DNA of 64,000 nucleotides from VRUE01 sp036276735. Its GTDB lineage: Bacteria > Actinomycetota > Thermoleophilia > Solirubrobacterales > 70-9. The stretch is from positions 84,270-148,269 of the forward strand of contig DASUOH010000039.1 of NCBI GenBank assembly GCA_036276735.1, given 5' to 3'. Each line of letters opens with the position of its first letter. Position 1 is the stretch's first letter. The notes beneath the pieces were generated by a model. It saw only the letters and a program-made list of their open reading frames with translations, made no database searches and was not told where the DNA came from. Below, piece after piece: positions 1-7,558 of the stretch. A program made the translations under genes and the position numbers.

Positions 1-110
1 CGAGCCCGCCGGACCCCCCGGAGCCCTTGCCCCCGATCGGGATCGGGCTCGGCACCGGCGGCCTCGCGCTGGGCGGAGCGCTCCTGCTCGGACGTCGCTT
101 CGGCTGGTAG
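1..110 (+). CDS. C-terminus of a membrane-anchored protein (partial)
   Basis: Only the last 35 residues of this reading frame lie in the window. They form a proline-rich stretch, then a Gly/Ala/Leu hydrophobic helix and a short basic tail ending RRFGW before TAG. This is how a surface or secreted protein ends when a C-terminal helix holds it in the membrane. The Pro-rich linker and Arg tail also resemble a sortase sorting signal, but I see no LPxTG-type motif. The function cannot be told from this fragment. Confidence 0.5.
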   Translation, partial: SPPDPPEPLPPIGIGLGTGGLALGGALLLGRRFGW

Positions 111-348
111 CGGGCCGATCTGGGCGAAAGTGGCCCTGGACAGCGAAACGGCCCGCAGAAGCGGGCCGGATCTGGGTGACGCCGTCAGTGACGGCACCTG
201 CATGACAAGCAGTTTCAGACTACCAAGCCGGCTAGGCGATTCGCTGTGCGTGAGGTACGAAGACCGAGCCGCAAAGGCGGGTAACTACTCCGCAGGCCGC
301 GTGACAAATTGCACCTCAGCTCAGTCTCCGGATCTTATGATGCTCCAG
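111..348. other. Intergenic stretch with hairpins, no convincing gene
   Basis: No reading frame here looks like a real protein. The stretch holds at least two short perfect hairpins: one with 8-bp arms and an AGAA loop (149-168) and one with arms GCCGTC/GACGGC (181-195). It lies downstream of the minus-strand tRNA-like gene and could be its 3' trailer or a separate small RNA. I found no match by eye to tmRNA, RNase P or SRP RNA landmarks. Confidence 0.4.
149..168 (-). terminator. Hairpin, possible terminator of the tRNA-like gene
   Basis: A perfect 8-bp stem CGGCCCGC/GCGGGCCG closes on a four-base loop. Read on the minus strand it is followed by TTTCG, a weak U-tract. It lies about 180 bp past the 3' end of the tRNA-like gene on the same strand. 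Confidence 0.35.
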
Positions 349-438
349 CGGAGGACGAGGGACTCGAACCCTATCCAGGTGTTACCCTGAACCCCACGCG
401 TGTCAGGCGGGAGCCGCCACCCGGCGGCTTCACCCTCC
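349..438 (-). tRNA. tRNASec-like / allo-tRNA-like gene with apparent GAC anticodon
   Basis: Folded by hand, this 90-nt minus-strand segment gives a full cloverleaf. It has an 8-bp acceptor stem (GGAGGGUG with CGUCCUCC), a 6-bp D-stem (GCCGCC/GGCGGC) closed by the 4-nt loop GGGU, and an anticodon arm CCCGC/GCG(U)GG with loop CUGACAC. The variable arm has 7 bp and a 6-nt loop. A 4-bp T-stem AGGG/CCCU carries the loop UUCGAGU, and the discriminator is G; CCA is not encoded. The tight 6-bp D-stem, long variable arm and G73 are selenocysteine/serine-type features, and 8/4 stems are known from allo-tRNAs. The anticodon loop reads GAC (complement 402-404), not UCA. It could be a divergent selC, an allo-tRNA or a decayed gene. 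The single bulged U in the anticodon stem weakens the case. Confidence 0.6.
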
Positions 439-564
439 GCTGCTGGCGAACCTAGCGGCGAAAAGCGCCATTTCAAGCGGTTTTTCACTTAATTCACAGA
501 AGATTTGGGCTTCTGTGAAAGAGACGTAGGACTTGCGTTGCAGACGGCGGGTTATGTTCCTCGC

Positions 565-1074
565 ATGGAGCTAGAGACGGCGATCCGCACGCGCCGCACC
601 CACAAGGCCTTCGGCCCCGAGCCGCTCGGCCGGGGTGAGATCGAGGAGCTGCTGGAGCTGGCCCGCTGGGCGCCGAACCACAACCTGACCGCCCCCTGGC
701 GCTTCCGGGTGGTCGGGCCGCGGGCGCTCACCCGTATGAAGGAGGTGGCCGGGCCCGAGGGCGCCGCGAAGCTCGACCGCGCCCCGACCCTGATCGTCGT
801 CTCCTGCGCGCTCGGCGGCGACGCGGTCCAGGACGAGGAGGACCTGCACGCGACCGCCGTCGCCTCCTACATCGTCCTGCTCGCCGCCCACGGGCGCGGC
901 TACGCCGGCTACTGGCGCACGCCGAAGCTCCTGCGCGGCGAGGCGGGGAGAGACGCCGTGGGCCTGCCGCCGCAGGAGCGCTTCGTCGGGCTCCTGCACC
1001 TGGGCCGGCCGCGCCAGGAAAAGCCGCCGCCGCAGCGCCCGCCGGTGGAGCAGACGACCTTCTTCCTCGACTGA
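565..1074 (+). CDS. Nitroreductase family protein
   Basis: This 169-residue protein begins with the RTRRTHKAFGPEPL block of the nitroreductase fold, whose Arg residues contact FMN phosphate, followed by the RWAPNHNLTAPWRF segment. It is probably an FMN-dependent NAD(P)H oxidoreductase on nitro, quinone or similar substrates; the substrate is unknown. It is slightly short for the family. I chose the internal ATG because the family N-terminus starts there and a TATGTT hexamer (553-558) sits 6 nt upstream, suggesting a leaderless transcript; the frame could extend 20 residues further upstream. Its stop overlaps the start of glpD, so the two are probably cotranscribed. Confidence 0.85.
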   Translation: MELETAIRTRRTHKAFGPEPLGRGEIEELLELARWAPNHNLTAPWRFRVVGPRALTRMKEVAGPEGAAKLDRAPTLIVVSCALGGDAVQDEEDLHATAVASYIVLLAAHGRGYAGYWRTPKLLRGEAGRDAVGLPPQERFVGLLHLGRPRQEKPPPQRPPVEQTTFFLD

Positions 1075-2759
1075 TGCTCTCCCGCGCCGCCGCCATCGAG
1101 GCAATCGCCGGCCAGCGCTTCGAGGTCGTCGTGATCGGCGGCGGCATCACCGGCGCCGGCGTCGCCCTCGACGCCGCCTCGCGCGGCTACTCGGTGGCGC
1201 TGCTGGAGCGCGACGACTACGCGTCCGGTACCTCCAGCCGCTCCTCGAAGATGGTCCACGGCGGCCTCCGCTACCTGCAGAACTTCGACCTTGGCCTGGT
1301 CCGCGAGGCGCTGCTGGAGCGCCAGCTGATGGTGCAGCTGGCGCCGCACCTCGTCTACCCGACCCCGTTCCTCGTCCCGTACTTCGGCGAGGAGCGCCGC
1401 GACCGGCGCATCGGCGTCGGCCTGAACATGTACGACGTGATGGCAACGACGCGGGTCGGTCGCGGCCGGCGCGAGATGCGCTCCTCCAAGGAGGGCGACG
1501 AGGACTTCTACTGGTCGCCCGATCGTCACCGCACGATCGACCGCGACGAGCTGCTCGACCTGGTGCCGTCGCTCGAGCCGCGCGACCCCTCGGCCGCCTA
1601 TCTCTTCTACGACTGCCAGACCGACGACGTGCGCCTCGTCCTGACGGTGCTCGGCGAGGCCCACCGCTTCGGCGCGGTCAGCCTCAACGGCGCCGAGGTG
1701 ACCGAGCTGCTGACCGACTCGCGCGGGCGGGCCAGGGGGGCGGCCTTCGTCGAGGTGGAGTCGGGCGAGCGCTTCGAGGTCGAGGCCGAGCACGTCGTCA
1801 ACGCGACCGGCGTCTGGGCGGACCGGATCCGCACCGAGGTGGTCGAGGAGGAGGACGTGCCGCGGATCGCGCCGAGTCGCGGCACTCACCTGTTGATCGA
1901 CCGCGACAGCCTCTCGACCGGCCGCGCCGCCTGCGTGGTACCGGCCGGGGAGGGGCGGTCGATCTTCGCTCTGCCCTGGTACGGGCGGACGCTGGTCGGC
2001 ACGACCGATAACGACTTCGACGGCGACATCGACAACCCGCGGCCGGGCTCCGAGGAAGTCGAGTACCTGCTGAACGCGATCAACGACTTCTGGGGAACCT
2101 CGCTCGGCGCCTCGGACCTGGTCGGCGCCTACGCCGGCGTGCGGCCGCTGATCTCGACCGGGGATCCGAAGAAGTCGGTCGACATCTCACGCAAAGCGGA
2201 GCTATACGAGACCTCCTCCGGGATGCTGACGATCACCGGCGGCAAGCTGACGACCTGGCGGCGGATGGCGAAGCAGACCGTCGACCGGCTGGTCGATCGC
2301 GAGGCCCGCGAGGCGCCGTCCCACACCGCTGAGATCCCGCTCGGCATGGAGGCCCGGCCGGACGACCTCGAGGGGCCCGACGGCGTCGGAGCGGAGTCGG
2401 TGGCCCAGCTCGCCTTCCGCTACGGGCACGCGACCCGCGCCGTCCTCGACCTGGCCTGGAAGGACGCGAAGCTGGCGCGGCCGATCGTCGCGGGGCGCCC
2501 CGACCTGCTGGCGGAGGCGGCAGTCGCGGCGCGGCTCGAGCAGGCGCGCAGCGTCGCCGACGTGCTGCTGCGCCGCACGCGACTGGGAATCCTGGCTGCG
2601 CCGCAGCTGCGCGACGCCGCGGCGGTCCGTCCGGTCGCGGAGGCGATGGGACGGGAGCTGGGCTGGTCGCGGCGGCGGATCAAGCGCGAGGCCGAGGCGT
2701 GGCCGGCGGCGGCCGCGGCGGCGGGGGTGGACCCGGCCGCCGAGCGCATCCGACTTTGA
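1074..2759 (+). CDS. glpD: Aerobic glycerol-3-phosphate dehydrogenase
   Basis: This FAD-dependent enzyme oxidises sn-glycerol 3-phosphate to dihydroxyacetone phosphate and passes electrons to the quinone pool at the membrane. The 561-residue protein has the Rossmann FAD motif GGGITGAG at residues 22-29 and the GlpD signature running through GTSSRSSKMVHGGLRYL. A C-terminal helical domain (about 400-561) is typical of the family, and the length is normal. The start codon overlaps the nitroreductase stop in ATGA fashion. No glycerol kinase or facilitator is nearby, so its place in a glycerol regulon cannot be shown here. Confidence 0.95.
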   Translation: MLSRAAAIEAIAGQRFEVVVIGGGITGAGVALDAASRGYSVALLERDDYASGTSSRSSKMVHGGLRYLQNFDLGLVREALLERQLMVQLAPHLVYPTPFLVPYFGEERRDRRIGVGLNMYDVMATTRVGRGRREMRSSKEGDEDFYWSPDRHRTIDRDELLDLVPSLEPRDPSAAYLFYDCQTDDVRLVLTVLGEAHRFGAVSLNGAEVTELLTDSRGRARGAAFVEVESGERFEVEAEHVVNATGVWADRIRTEVVEEEDVPRIAPSRGTHLLIDRDSLSTGRAACVVPAGEGRSIFALPWYGRTLVGTTDNDFDGDIDNPRPGSEEVEYLLNAINDFWGTSLGASDLVGAYAGVRPLISTGDPKKSVDISRKAELYETSSGMLTITGGKLTTWRRMAKQTVDRLVDREAREAPSHTAEIPLGMEARPDDLEGPDGVGAESVAQLAFRYGHATRAVLDLAWKDAKLARPIVAGRPDLLAEAAVAARLEQARSVADVLLRRTRLGILAAPQLRDAAAVRPVAEAMGRELGWSRRRIKREAEAWPAAAAAAGVDPAAERIRL

Positions 2760-2783
2760 CCCCGCTGGGGAGTGGTAAATGTC

Positions 2784-2800
2784 GGCTGCGCCGCGCAGCC
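2784..2800 (+). promoter_or_regulatory. Hairpin and -10 box ahead of the transaldolase gene
   Basis: A perfect 7-bp stem GGCTGCG/CGCAGCC with a CCG loop lies between glpD and the next gene. It is followed by TAGTCT (2804-2809), which stands 6 nt before the ATG. The hexamer fits a leaderless -10 element. The hairpin may end glpD transcription, although no U-tract follows. Confidence 0.4.
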
Positions 2801-2815
2801 GGGTAGTCTGGGCTC

Positions 2816-3511
2816 ATGAGACTTTTCATCGATACCGGCAACGTCGCCGAGGTCGAGGAGATCGCCGCCTGGGGCGTCCTCGCCGGCGCCACCACGAACC
2901 CGTCGCTGCTCGCCAAGGCCGAGGGCGACCCTGGGGACAGCATCAAGCGGATCTGCGAGCTGGTCGGCGGCCCGACTTCCGCCGAGGTCGTTTCGCAGGA
3001 CGTCCAGGGCATGCTGGACGAGGGCCGCGCGCTGCGTGAGCTGCACGAGCACATCGTCGTCAAGGTGCCCTTCAACGAGCACGGCCTGGAGGTGACGAGC
3101 ACGCTTACCGGGGAAGGTATTCCGGTCAACATGACGCTTGTCTTCTCGCCGACCCAGGCGCTGATGTCCGCGTCGGCCGGCGCAACCTACGTCTCCTGCT
3201 TCATGGGCCGCCTCGACGACATCTCGGTCGACTCGACCACCGTGGTCGAAGAGATTGCCGACTCGCTGCGGGCCGGGGGCATGACCTCCGAGATCATCGC
3301 CGCCTCGATCCGCAATCCCGAGCACGTCGTCACGGCGGCGCGGCTCGGCTGCGAGATCGCGACGATCCCGGCAAAGGTGCTGCGCCAGATGCTTAACCAC
3401 CCGCTGACCGAGTCGGGCAGCGAGAAGTTCCGCTCCGACTGGCAGGGGCGGCCGGAGTTCGGCGAATGGCTGAACGAGCTGACGCAGAAGCGCCTCGCGG
3501 CCGCCGGTTGA
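2816..3511 (+). CDS. Fructose-6-phosphate aldolase / small transaldolase
   Basis: This is a 231-residue TalC/FSA-type class I aldolase. The N-terminus MRLFIDTGNVAEVEE with Asp6 and the TTNPSLLAK block are hallmarks of the small transaldolase fold. The Schiff-base lysine is Lys83 in VVKVPFNEHG. The family either cleaves fructose 6-phosphate or transfers dihydroxyacetone in the pentose phosphate pathway. The residues deciding between these cannot be settled by eye, so I give no symbol. A TAGTCT box 6 nt before the ATG supports this start and leaderless transcription. Downstream spacing to the Rho-like gene is 38 bp. Confidence 0.9.
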   Translation: MRLFIDTGNVAEVEEIAAWGVLAGATTNPSLLAKAEGDPGDSIKRICELVGGPTSAEVVSQDVQGMLDEGRALRELHEHIVVKVPFNEHGLEVTSTLTGEGIPVNMTLVFSPTQALMSASAGATYVSCFMGRLDDISVDSTTVVEEIADSLRAGGMTSEIIAASIRNPEHVVTAARLGCEIATIPAKVLRQMLNHPLTESGSEKFRSDWQGRPEFGEWLNELTQKRLAAAG

Positions 3512-3549
3512 GGGCCTTCGGCCGTCGATTGAAATAGCCTGCCGCTGCG

Positions 3550-4392
3550 ATGACGAAGACCGAACTGGAGTCGAAGCACCTCGCCGAGCTGCACGCGCTT
3601 GCGGCTGAGGTAGGCATCGAGCGGTACCGAATGCTGCCGCGCGCGGAGCTGGTCGAGCGGCTCAGCGGCGATGGAGCGGTTGGCGAGTCGAAGCCAAAAG
3701 GCGACAGCGGCCGGTCCCGAGGTGGGGGCGAGCGGCCGAGACGGCAGCGGCGCGATCGCAAACCGCGTGAGGGCGGCGAACGCAAACCGCGGGATGGGCG
3801 CGAGCCGCGTCGCCGCGAGCGTCAGCCTGACGCCGAGCCGGAGGCCGAGCGGAAGCCTGAGCCGCAGATCGCTCCGGCGACGACCGCCGCCGCGACGACG
3901 CCGCCGCCAGCCGGTCGCCCGAAACGCAAACGACGCCGCCGCTGGGGCCGCCGCGGCCGCAAGGGCTTGCGCGTTCAAGACCTGCTCTTGCCCGCCGCCT
4001 CCGGCCGTCAGGCGATCGTCTACGCCGAGAGCCGCGAGGGCTGCACGGTCCTGCTGCGCGGGCTCGCGGCCGAGCTGGCTGATGCCTCCGACGGTGCCGA
4101 CCCGATCGCCCTTCTGATCGACCCCAGCCCCGAGGAGCTGGCCGACTGGCGGCGCGAGGCGCCCCAGGCGGAGATCGTCGCCGCGGGCCAGGCTCGCCAC
4201 GCCGACGACGCGCTTGCGCAGGCGGCCCGCCGCGCCGGCGAGGGGGAGAGTGTCTTCGTCCTAATCGATTCGCTCAGCCGCTTCGTCGAGAGCTACGGCG
4301 ACGGTGACGAGGCCAAGCGCCTCTTCGAAGCTGGCCGTGATGCGAGCGGGGCGGGCTCGCTGACCGTGGTTGCCGCGGTCGAGAAGTCCTGA
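3550..4392 (+). CDS. Degenerate, truncated Rho-factor paralogue
   Basis: Residues 3-38 look like the Rho N-terminal helical (Rho_N/SAP-like) domain. Residues 45-137 are Arg/Lys-rich low complexity, as in actinobacterial Rho. Residues 140-280 align by eye with the Rho RecA-type ATPase core: GRQAIVYAESREGCTVLL matches the P-loop strand, ALLIDPSPEELADWRR matches LLIDERPEEVTDMRR, and VFVLIDSLSRF matches the Walker B strand VVILLDSITRL. The P-loop (159-166, AESREGCT) has lost the lysine of GKT, the separate RNA-binding OSB domain is absent, and the chain stops shortly after the GGSLT-like strand. ATP hydrolysis is therefore unlikely. It may bind RNA or poison Rho hexamers, or be a decaying copy. 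A TAGCCT box lies 9 nt before the ATG. Repeat family C follows its stop codon. Confidence 0.75.
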   Translation: MTKTELESKHLAELHALAAEVGIERYRMLPRAELVERLSGDGAVGESKPKGDSGRSRGGGERPRRQRRDRKPREGGERKPRDGREPRRRERQPDAEPEAERKPEPQIAPATTAAATTPPPAGRPKRKRRRRWGRRGRKGLRVQDLLLPAASGRQAIVYAESREGCTVLLRGLAAELADASDGADPIALLIDPSPEELADWRREAPQAEIVAAGQARHADDALAQAARRAGEGESVFVLIDSLSRFVESYGDGDEAKRLFEAGRDASGAGSLTVVAAVEKS

Positions 4393-4400
4393 GTCGGTCC

Positions 4401-4494
4401 GACCAAGCAGATCAAGGACGCAGGGAGGCTGCCGAGGGGAGCGCACAAGATGTGCGTGACCCGAAGGCGGCCGACCGAGGACGCAGATATGCGC
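4401..4494 (+). repeat. Dispersed repeat family C, copy 1
   Basis: This 94-bp segment starts GACCAAGCAG and ends GACCGAGGACGCAG plus ATATGCGC. The same two ends recur, in reverse orientation and around a shorter middle, after der (51119-51190). Inside it is a small hairpin, GCGCACA/TGTGCGT. It fills the gap between the convergent Rho-like gene and the minus-strand unknown gene, and begins 8 bp past the Rho-like stop codon. Confidence 0.65.
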
Positions 4495-4507
4495 CGGCCA
4501 GGCCGGC

Positions 4508-4975
4508 TCAGCGTCGGTAGGCGATGCGGCGCCAGGAGGGCTCGCGCGAGAGCTCGATCAGCTCGTTGCTGCGCTCCGGCTGGACGTAGCCGAAGGTCTG
4601 GGTCTGATCGTCGAAGACGACGTCTAGCTCGCCCTCCTTGACGCGCTGGTCGAGCCAGGCGCCGCGGAAGACGAGGCGGCGCAGCCAGTGGACGAGGCTG
4701 CGGTTGGCCGGCCCCACCAGCTCCTCCCAGTTTTCGTTGATGTGTTCGCCGAGGCTGGAGCTGGGCTCGGCGATCTCACCGTTGACGGCGAGATCGAGCA
4801 GGTCGTCGAGCTCCTCGCGGCTGAGGCCCTGCTGGACGAAGCCCAGTTTGACCGCGGCCTGCTCGACCCGCTGGCCGAAGTCCTCCTCGTTGAAGGCAAA
4901 GCGGAGCTCGCCGTACTCGAGCACGTAGTCGGAGCCCGACTCGTAATTCCCTCTGCGGGTCGTCTTCTTGTTCAT
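4508..4975 (-). CDS. Protein of unknown function
   Basis: I do not recognise this 155-residue soluble protein. It starts MNKKTTRRGNYESGSDYVLEY and is acidic in the middle (EELDDLLDLAVNGEIAEP). It then has aromatic and Trp residues (ENWEELVG, VHWLRRLVFRGAWLD) and a beta-rich tail ending SWRRIAYRR. There is no signal peptide, membrane helix or cysteine cluster. I took the ATG because the frame upstream runs into the region of the divergent DUF192 gene, 48 bp away. Even composition and third-position GC bias support a real gene. Confidence 0.65.
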   Translation of the reverse strand: MNKKTTRRGNYESGSDYVLEYGELRFAFNEEDFGQRVEQAAVKLGFVQQGLSREELDDLLDLAVNGEIAEPSSSLGEHINENWEELVGPANRSLVHWLRRLVFRGAWLDQRVKEGELDVVFDDQTQTFGYVQPERSNELIELSREPSWRRIAYRR

Positions 4976-5023
4976 TGAGTTGAAGCCAGTCCGCCTCGCC
5001 AGCCCAGGCAAAGCAGGTCGTGG

Positions 5024-5467
5024 ATGATGCCTGTCATCGTAGCCCGGCGCCTTTGGCCGCCAGCGCTGAACGAGGTTTTGCGCCTGCTTGGGCGCGGGGG
5101 AGAGATCGGCGACCCCAGCGCTTTCTCCGGCATGGAGAGCCCGCAGCTCGCGTCGCGGCTGGCCCGCCTCCCGGTCGAGCGGGTCCTCGGCCGGGAGGTG
5201 CCGGTGGCTCGCGGCGCCGTATCGCGCCTGATCGGGCTGGCCGGCCTCGACCGAGCCGAGGCCGGCGTGGGCCTGCTGATTCCCCGCTGCTCGCACGTCC
5301 ACACCTTCGGCATGCGGTTTCGCCTCGACCTGGTCTTCCTCGACCTCGCCGGCCAGCCGCTGCTCGTCGTTCCTGCCGTGCCGCCCCGCCGGTTCGCCGG
5401 ACTGTGCGGCAGCGCCGCGGTCCTCGAGCTGCCGAGGGGGGAGAGTTTTGGCCCGCCCGTCCTTTAG
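5024..5467 (+). CDS. DUF192 family protein
   Basis: This 147-residue protein matches the DUF192 fold in its second half: HTFGMRFRLDLVFLDLAGQPL, then a PPRRF turn and the closing AVLELPRGE. DUF192 proteins are small beta-barrels often found beside secretion genes in actinobacteria; their biochemical role is unsettled. The N-terminal 60 residues are unusual, and no clear signal peptide is visible. Two adjacent ATG codons could start it (5024 or 5027). It ends 5 bp before the response regulator, suggesting cotranscription with the Tad-type operon. Confidence 0.75.
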   Translation: MMPVIVARRLWPPALNEVLRLLGRGGEIGDPSAFSGMESPQLASRLARLPVERVLGREVPVARGAVSRLIGLAGLDRAEAGVGLLIPRCSHVHTFGMRFRLDLVFLDLAGQPLLVVPAVPPRRFAGLCGSAAVLELPRGESFGPPVL

Positions 5468-5472
5468 GGGCC

Positions 5473-6186
5473 ATGCTTCCCCAGCGGCGTGAGACGGCGA
5501 GGGTCATCGTCTGCGAGGACGACGCGATCACTCTGGAGCTTCTCTGCGATCACCTGGCGGCCGATCGCTTCGGTGTCCTGCCAGCGCCCAGCGCTTCGGA
5601 TGCGTTGCGGCTGTGCCGCTTCAAGCAGCCGGACCTGCTGCTTCTCGACCTGACGCTGCCGGACGCGTCAGGTCTCGACGTGTTGCGGGAGATTCGCGAG
5701 GCGGACGGGATCGTCTCGCGGTTCGATCCGCGCCTCCCGGTCATCGTCCTCAGCGGCCGCGGCGCCCCGGAGGACAGAGTACGCGGACTCGAATTCGGCG
5801 CCGACGACTATCTGGTCAAGCCGGTCCACCTTCCGGAGCTGCGGGCGCGCATCGGCGCGGTGCTGCGGCGCCGCACCGAGCACCGAGAGGGGCCGCTGCG
5901 GGTCGGCGAGCTGCTGGTCGATCCGGAGCGTCGCCAGGCTTGGCTGGGGCGCCGCGAGGTGAAGCTCTCCAGCAAGGAGTTCGCGCTGCTGCGGCTCCTC
6001 GCCTCCGATCCGCACCGCGTCTTCTCGAAGCGTGAGCTGCTGCGCGAAGTTTGGGGGCTGCGGGCGCCGACCAAGACCCGGACGCTGGATTCGCACGCCA
6101 GTCGACTGCGACGCAAGCTCGATCCCGAGGGACGGCGCTACGTGGTCAACTGCTGGGGGGTCGGCTACCGACTCGTCGACGGATGA
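5473..6186 (+). CDS. OmpR-family response regulator
   Basis: The 237-residue protein has a receiver domain (about 10-125) with acidic pair Asp16-Asp17, phospho-acceptor Asp59 in LLLLDLTLPD, the Ser of VIVLSGRG and the Lys of DDYLVKPV. A winged-helix DNA-binding domain follows (about 140-237, with KEFALLRLLA and RTLDSHASRLRRKL). It is the likely partner of the histidine kinase whose start overlaps its stop. The ATG after the DUF192 stop gives the canonical receiver start; an open frame continues far upstream but antagonises the DUF192 gene. Position suggests control of the following secretion genes. Confidence 0.92.
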   Translation: MLPQRRETARVIVCEDDAITLELLCDHLAADRFGVLPAPSASDALRLCRFKQPDLLLLDLTLPDASGLDVLREIREADGIVSRFDPRLPVIVLSGRGAPEDRVRGLEFGADDYLVKPVHLPELRARIGAVLRRRTEHREGPLRVGELLVDPERRQAWLGRREVKLSSKEFALLRLLASDPHRVFSKRELLREVWGLRAPTKTRTLDSHASRLRRKLDPEGRRYVVNCWGVGYRLVDG

Positions 6187-6908
6187 GCGGGGTGGCGGAG
6201 ATCCTCGTCGGCTGGCCGATCGTTGCCTCGATCGCGCTTGCCGTGACCGCGCGCGGCTGGCGGGCCGGGCGCCGGCGCGGCGCGCTGAACGAGGCTCTGC
6301 ACGAGTTGCGGCGCCCGCTTCAGTCGCTGGTCCTTGCCGCCGATGCCGCCGGCGCCTCGAACATCGTCGGTGGCTCGGCCGAGCTTGCGAGCCAGGCGCT
6401 CGAACGTTTGGACCGTGAGATCAACGGCGGCGGCTCGCCGGCGCGCCGCGAGGTCGTCAGGGTCCGACCGTTGCTCGCCGCGGCGGTCGGCCGCTGGAAG
6501 TCGCGCGCCAGCCTGGCCGGAGGCTCGTTGGAGCTGTGCCGGCAGGCTGACGAAGCGCTCGTCGCGGCGGACAGCTTCGACCTGGCGCAGGCGCTCGACA
6601 ACCTGATCGTCAACGCAATCGAGCATGGCGGCCCGATCGTGGTCGTCAGGGCGTCGCGCGAGCGCGGGCTCCTGTGGGTCTCGGTGAGCGACTCGGGCCG
6701 GGCGTCGCGCCCAGCGGGGCGCCGCGAGACGCCGGCCGAGCTGGTCGCGCGCCTCAGCGGACGGCGTCGTCGCGGTCACGGATTGAGCATCGTTCGCCGC
6801 GTCGCGGCTCGCTGCGGCGGGCACTTCTCGCTCCGCCGCTCGGAGAACGGATCCGACGCCACGTTGGTCCTGCCCCTGGCGGACGGGCGGATCGAGTCGA
6901 GCGGATGA
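6183..6908 (+). CDS. Membrane-anchored histidine kinase
   Basis: The 241-residue protein has one N-terminal membrane helix (about 7-24), a short dimerisation segment with the phospho-acceptor His40 in LHELRRPLQSL, and an ATPase domain with the N-box DNLIVNAIEHGG and the late G-box RGHGLSIVRRVAARCGG. It has no sensor domain, so it probably reads the membrane or a partner such as the CpaB-like protein encoded next. The start overlaps the regulator stop in ATGA form. It is shorter than usual for the family but all catalytic blocks are present. Confidence 0.88.
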   Translation: MSGVAEILVGWPIVASIALAVTARGWRAGRRRGALNEALHELRRPLQSLVLAADAAGASNIVGGSAELASQALERLDREINGGGSPARREVVRVRPLLAAAVGRWKSRASLAGGSLELCRQADEALVAADSFDLAQALDNLIVNAIEHGGPIVVVRASRERGLLWVSVSDSGRASRPAGRRETPAELVARLSGRRRRGHGLSIVRRVAARCGGHFSLRRSENGSDATLVLPLADGRIESSG

Positions 6909-7555
6909 GCCGGCGCCGCCGCTCGCTCGTCTTCCTCATGCTTGCCGTGCTCGCCGCGGGTGGCGCCGCCGCAATCGCAGACGGTTACGGGAGCAGCGTC
7001 GCGCGAGGCTACGGGCCGTTGCGCCCCGTCGTGGTCCTGGCCGCCGACCTTCGACCGGGGGTGCGGATCGGGGCGCGCGAGGCGGACGCGGCGCTCTCGA
7101 TCCGACGGGTGCCGGAGCGGTTCATCCCGGCTGGCGCTCTGGCGACACCTCTGCAGGCCCTCGGTCTCGTCCCGAAGCAGCGGCTCTTGGCCGGCTCTTA
7201 CCTGCTCGCCTTCCAGCTCGACAGCGGCCGCGGCGCGAAGGAGCCGTCGGACAAGCTGCCCGACGATCGCCGCCCGGTCGAGATCTCGGTCAGCGGCAGC
7301 GGTGCCCTGCTTGCCGCGAAGGCCGGCGGCGCTGTCGCCAAGGTCGATGTTGTCGTCACGACCGAACCGACGGGACCCGATCCGGGCCGCACCTATCTTG
7401 CCGCGACTTCGGTGCCGTTGCTGGCGGTGAGGCGCGGGCCCGAAGGGCCGGGTGGCCTCGCCGCGGCGACGCTCGGCCTGACGCGGCGGCAGGCGCTGCG
7501 GCTGATTGCCGCCGAGAGCTTCGCGCGCAAGGTCACCGTCCTGCCGGCTGGATGA
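6905..7555 (+). CDS. CpaB-like SAF-domain protein of a Tad/Flp system
   Basis: A signal-anchor helix (about 8-25) is followed by a SAF-type domain (about 40-105, with LAADLRPGVRIGAREADAA and PKQRLLAGSYL), as in CpaB/RcpC proteins that sit in the periplasm or cell wall of Flp pilus machines. The rest is Ala/Gly-rich with beta strands. At 216 residues it is at the short end for CpaB. The gene overlaps the kinase stop and precedes the TadA ATPase by 3 bp, giving a tight operon. The assignment rests on the SAF block and context. Confidence 0.72.
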   Translation: MSRRRRSLVFLMLAVLAAGGAAAIADGYGSSVARGYGPLRPVVVLAADLRPGVRIGAREADAALSIRRVPERFIPAGALATPLQALGLVPKQRLLAGSYLLAFQLDSGRGAKEPSDKLPDDRRPVEISVSGSGALLAAKAGGAVAKVDVVVTTEPTGPDPGRTYLAATSVPLLAVRRGPEGPGGLAAATLGLTRRQALRLIAAESFARKVTVLPAG

Positions 7556-7558
7556 GGG

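Noticed and set aside
130..390. An 86-residue plus-strand frame over the tRNA-like region
   Set aside because: Composition is random-looking, it runs antisense into the tRNA-like gene, and there is no ribosome site or recognisable domain.
111..500. A tmRNA gene, suggested by the T-arm near 360 and AACTAC-like triplets
   Set aside because: Both acceptor strands lie within 90 nt and enclose a full cloverleaf. No tag frame ending in ALAA-like codons or 5' tmRNA signature is present on either strand.
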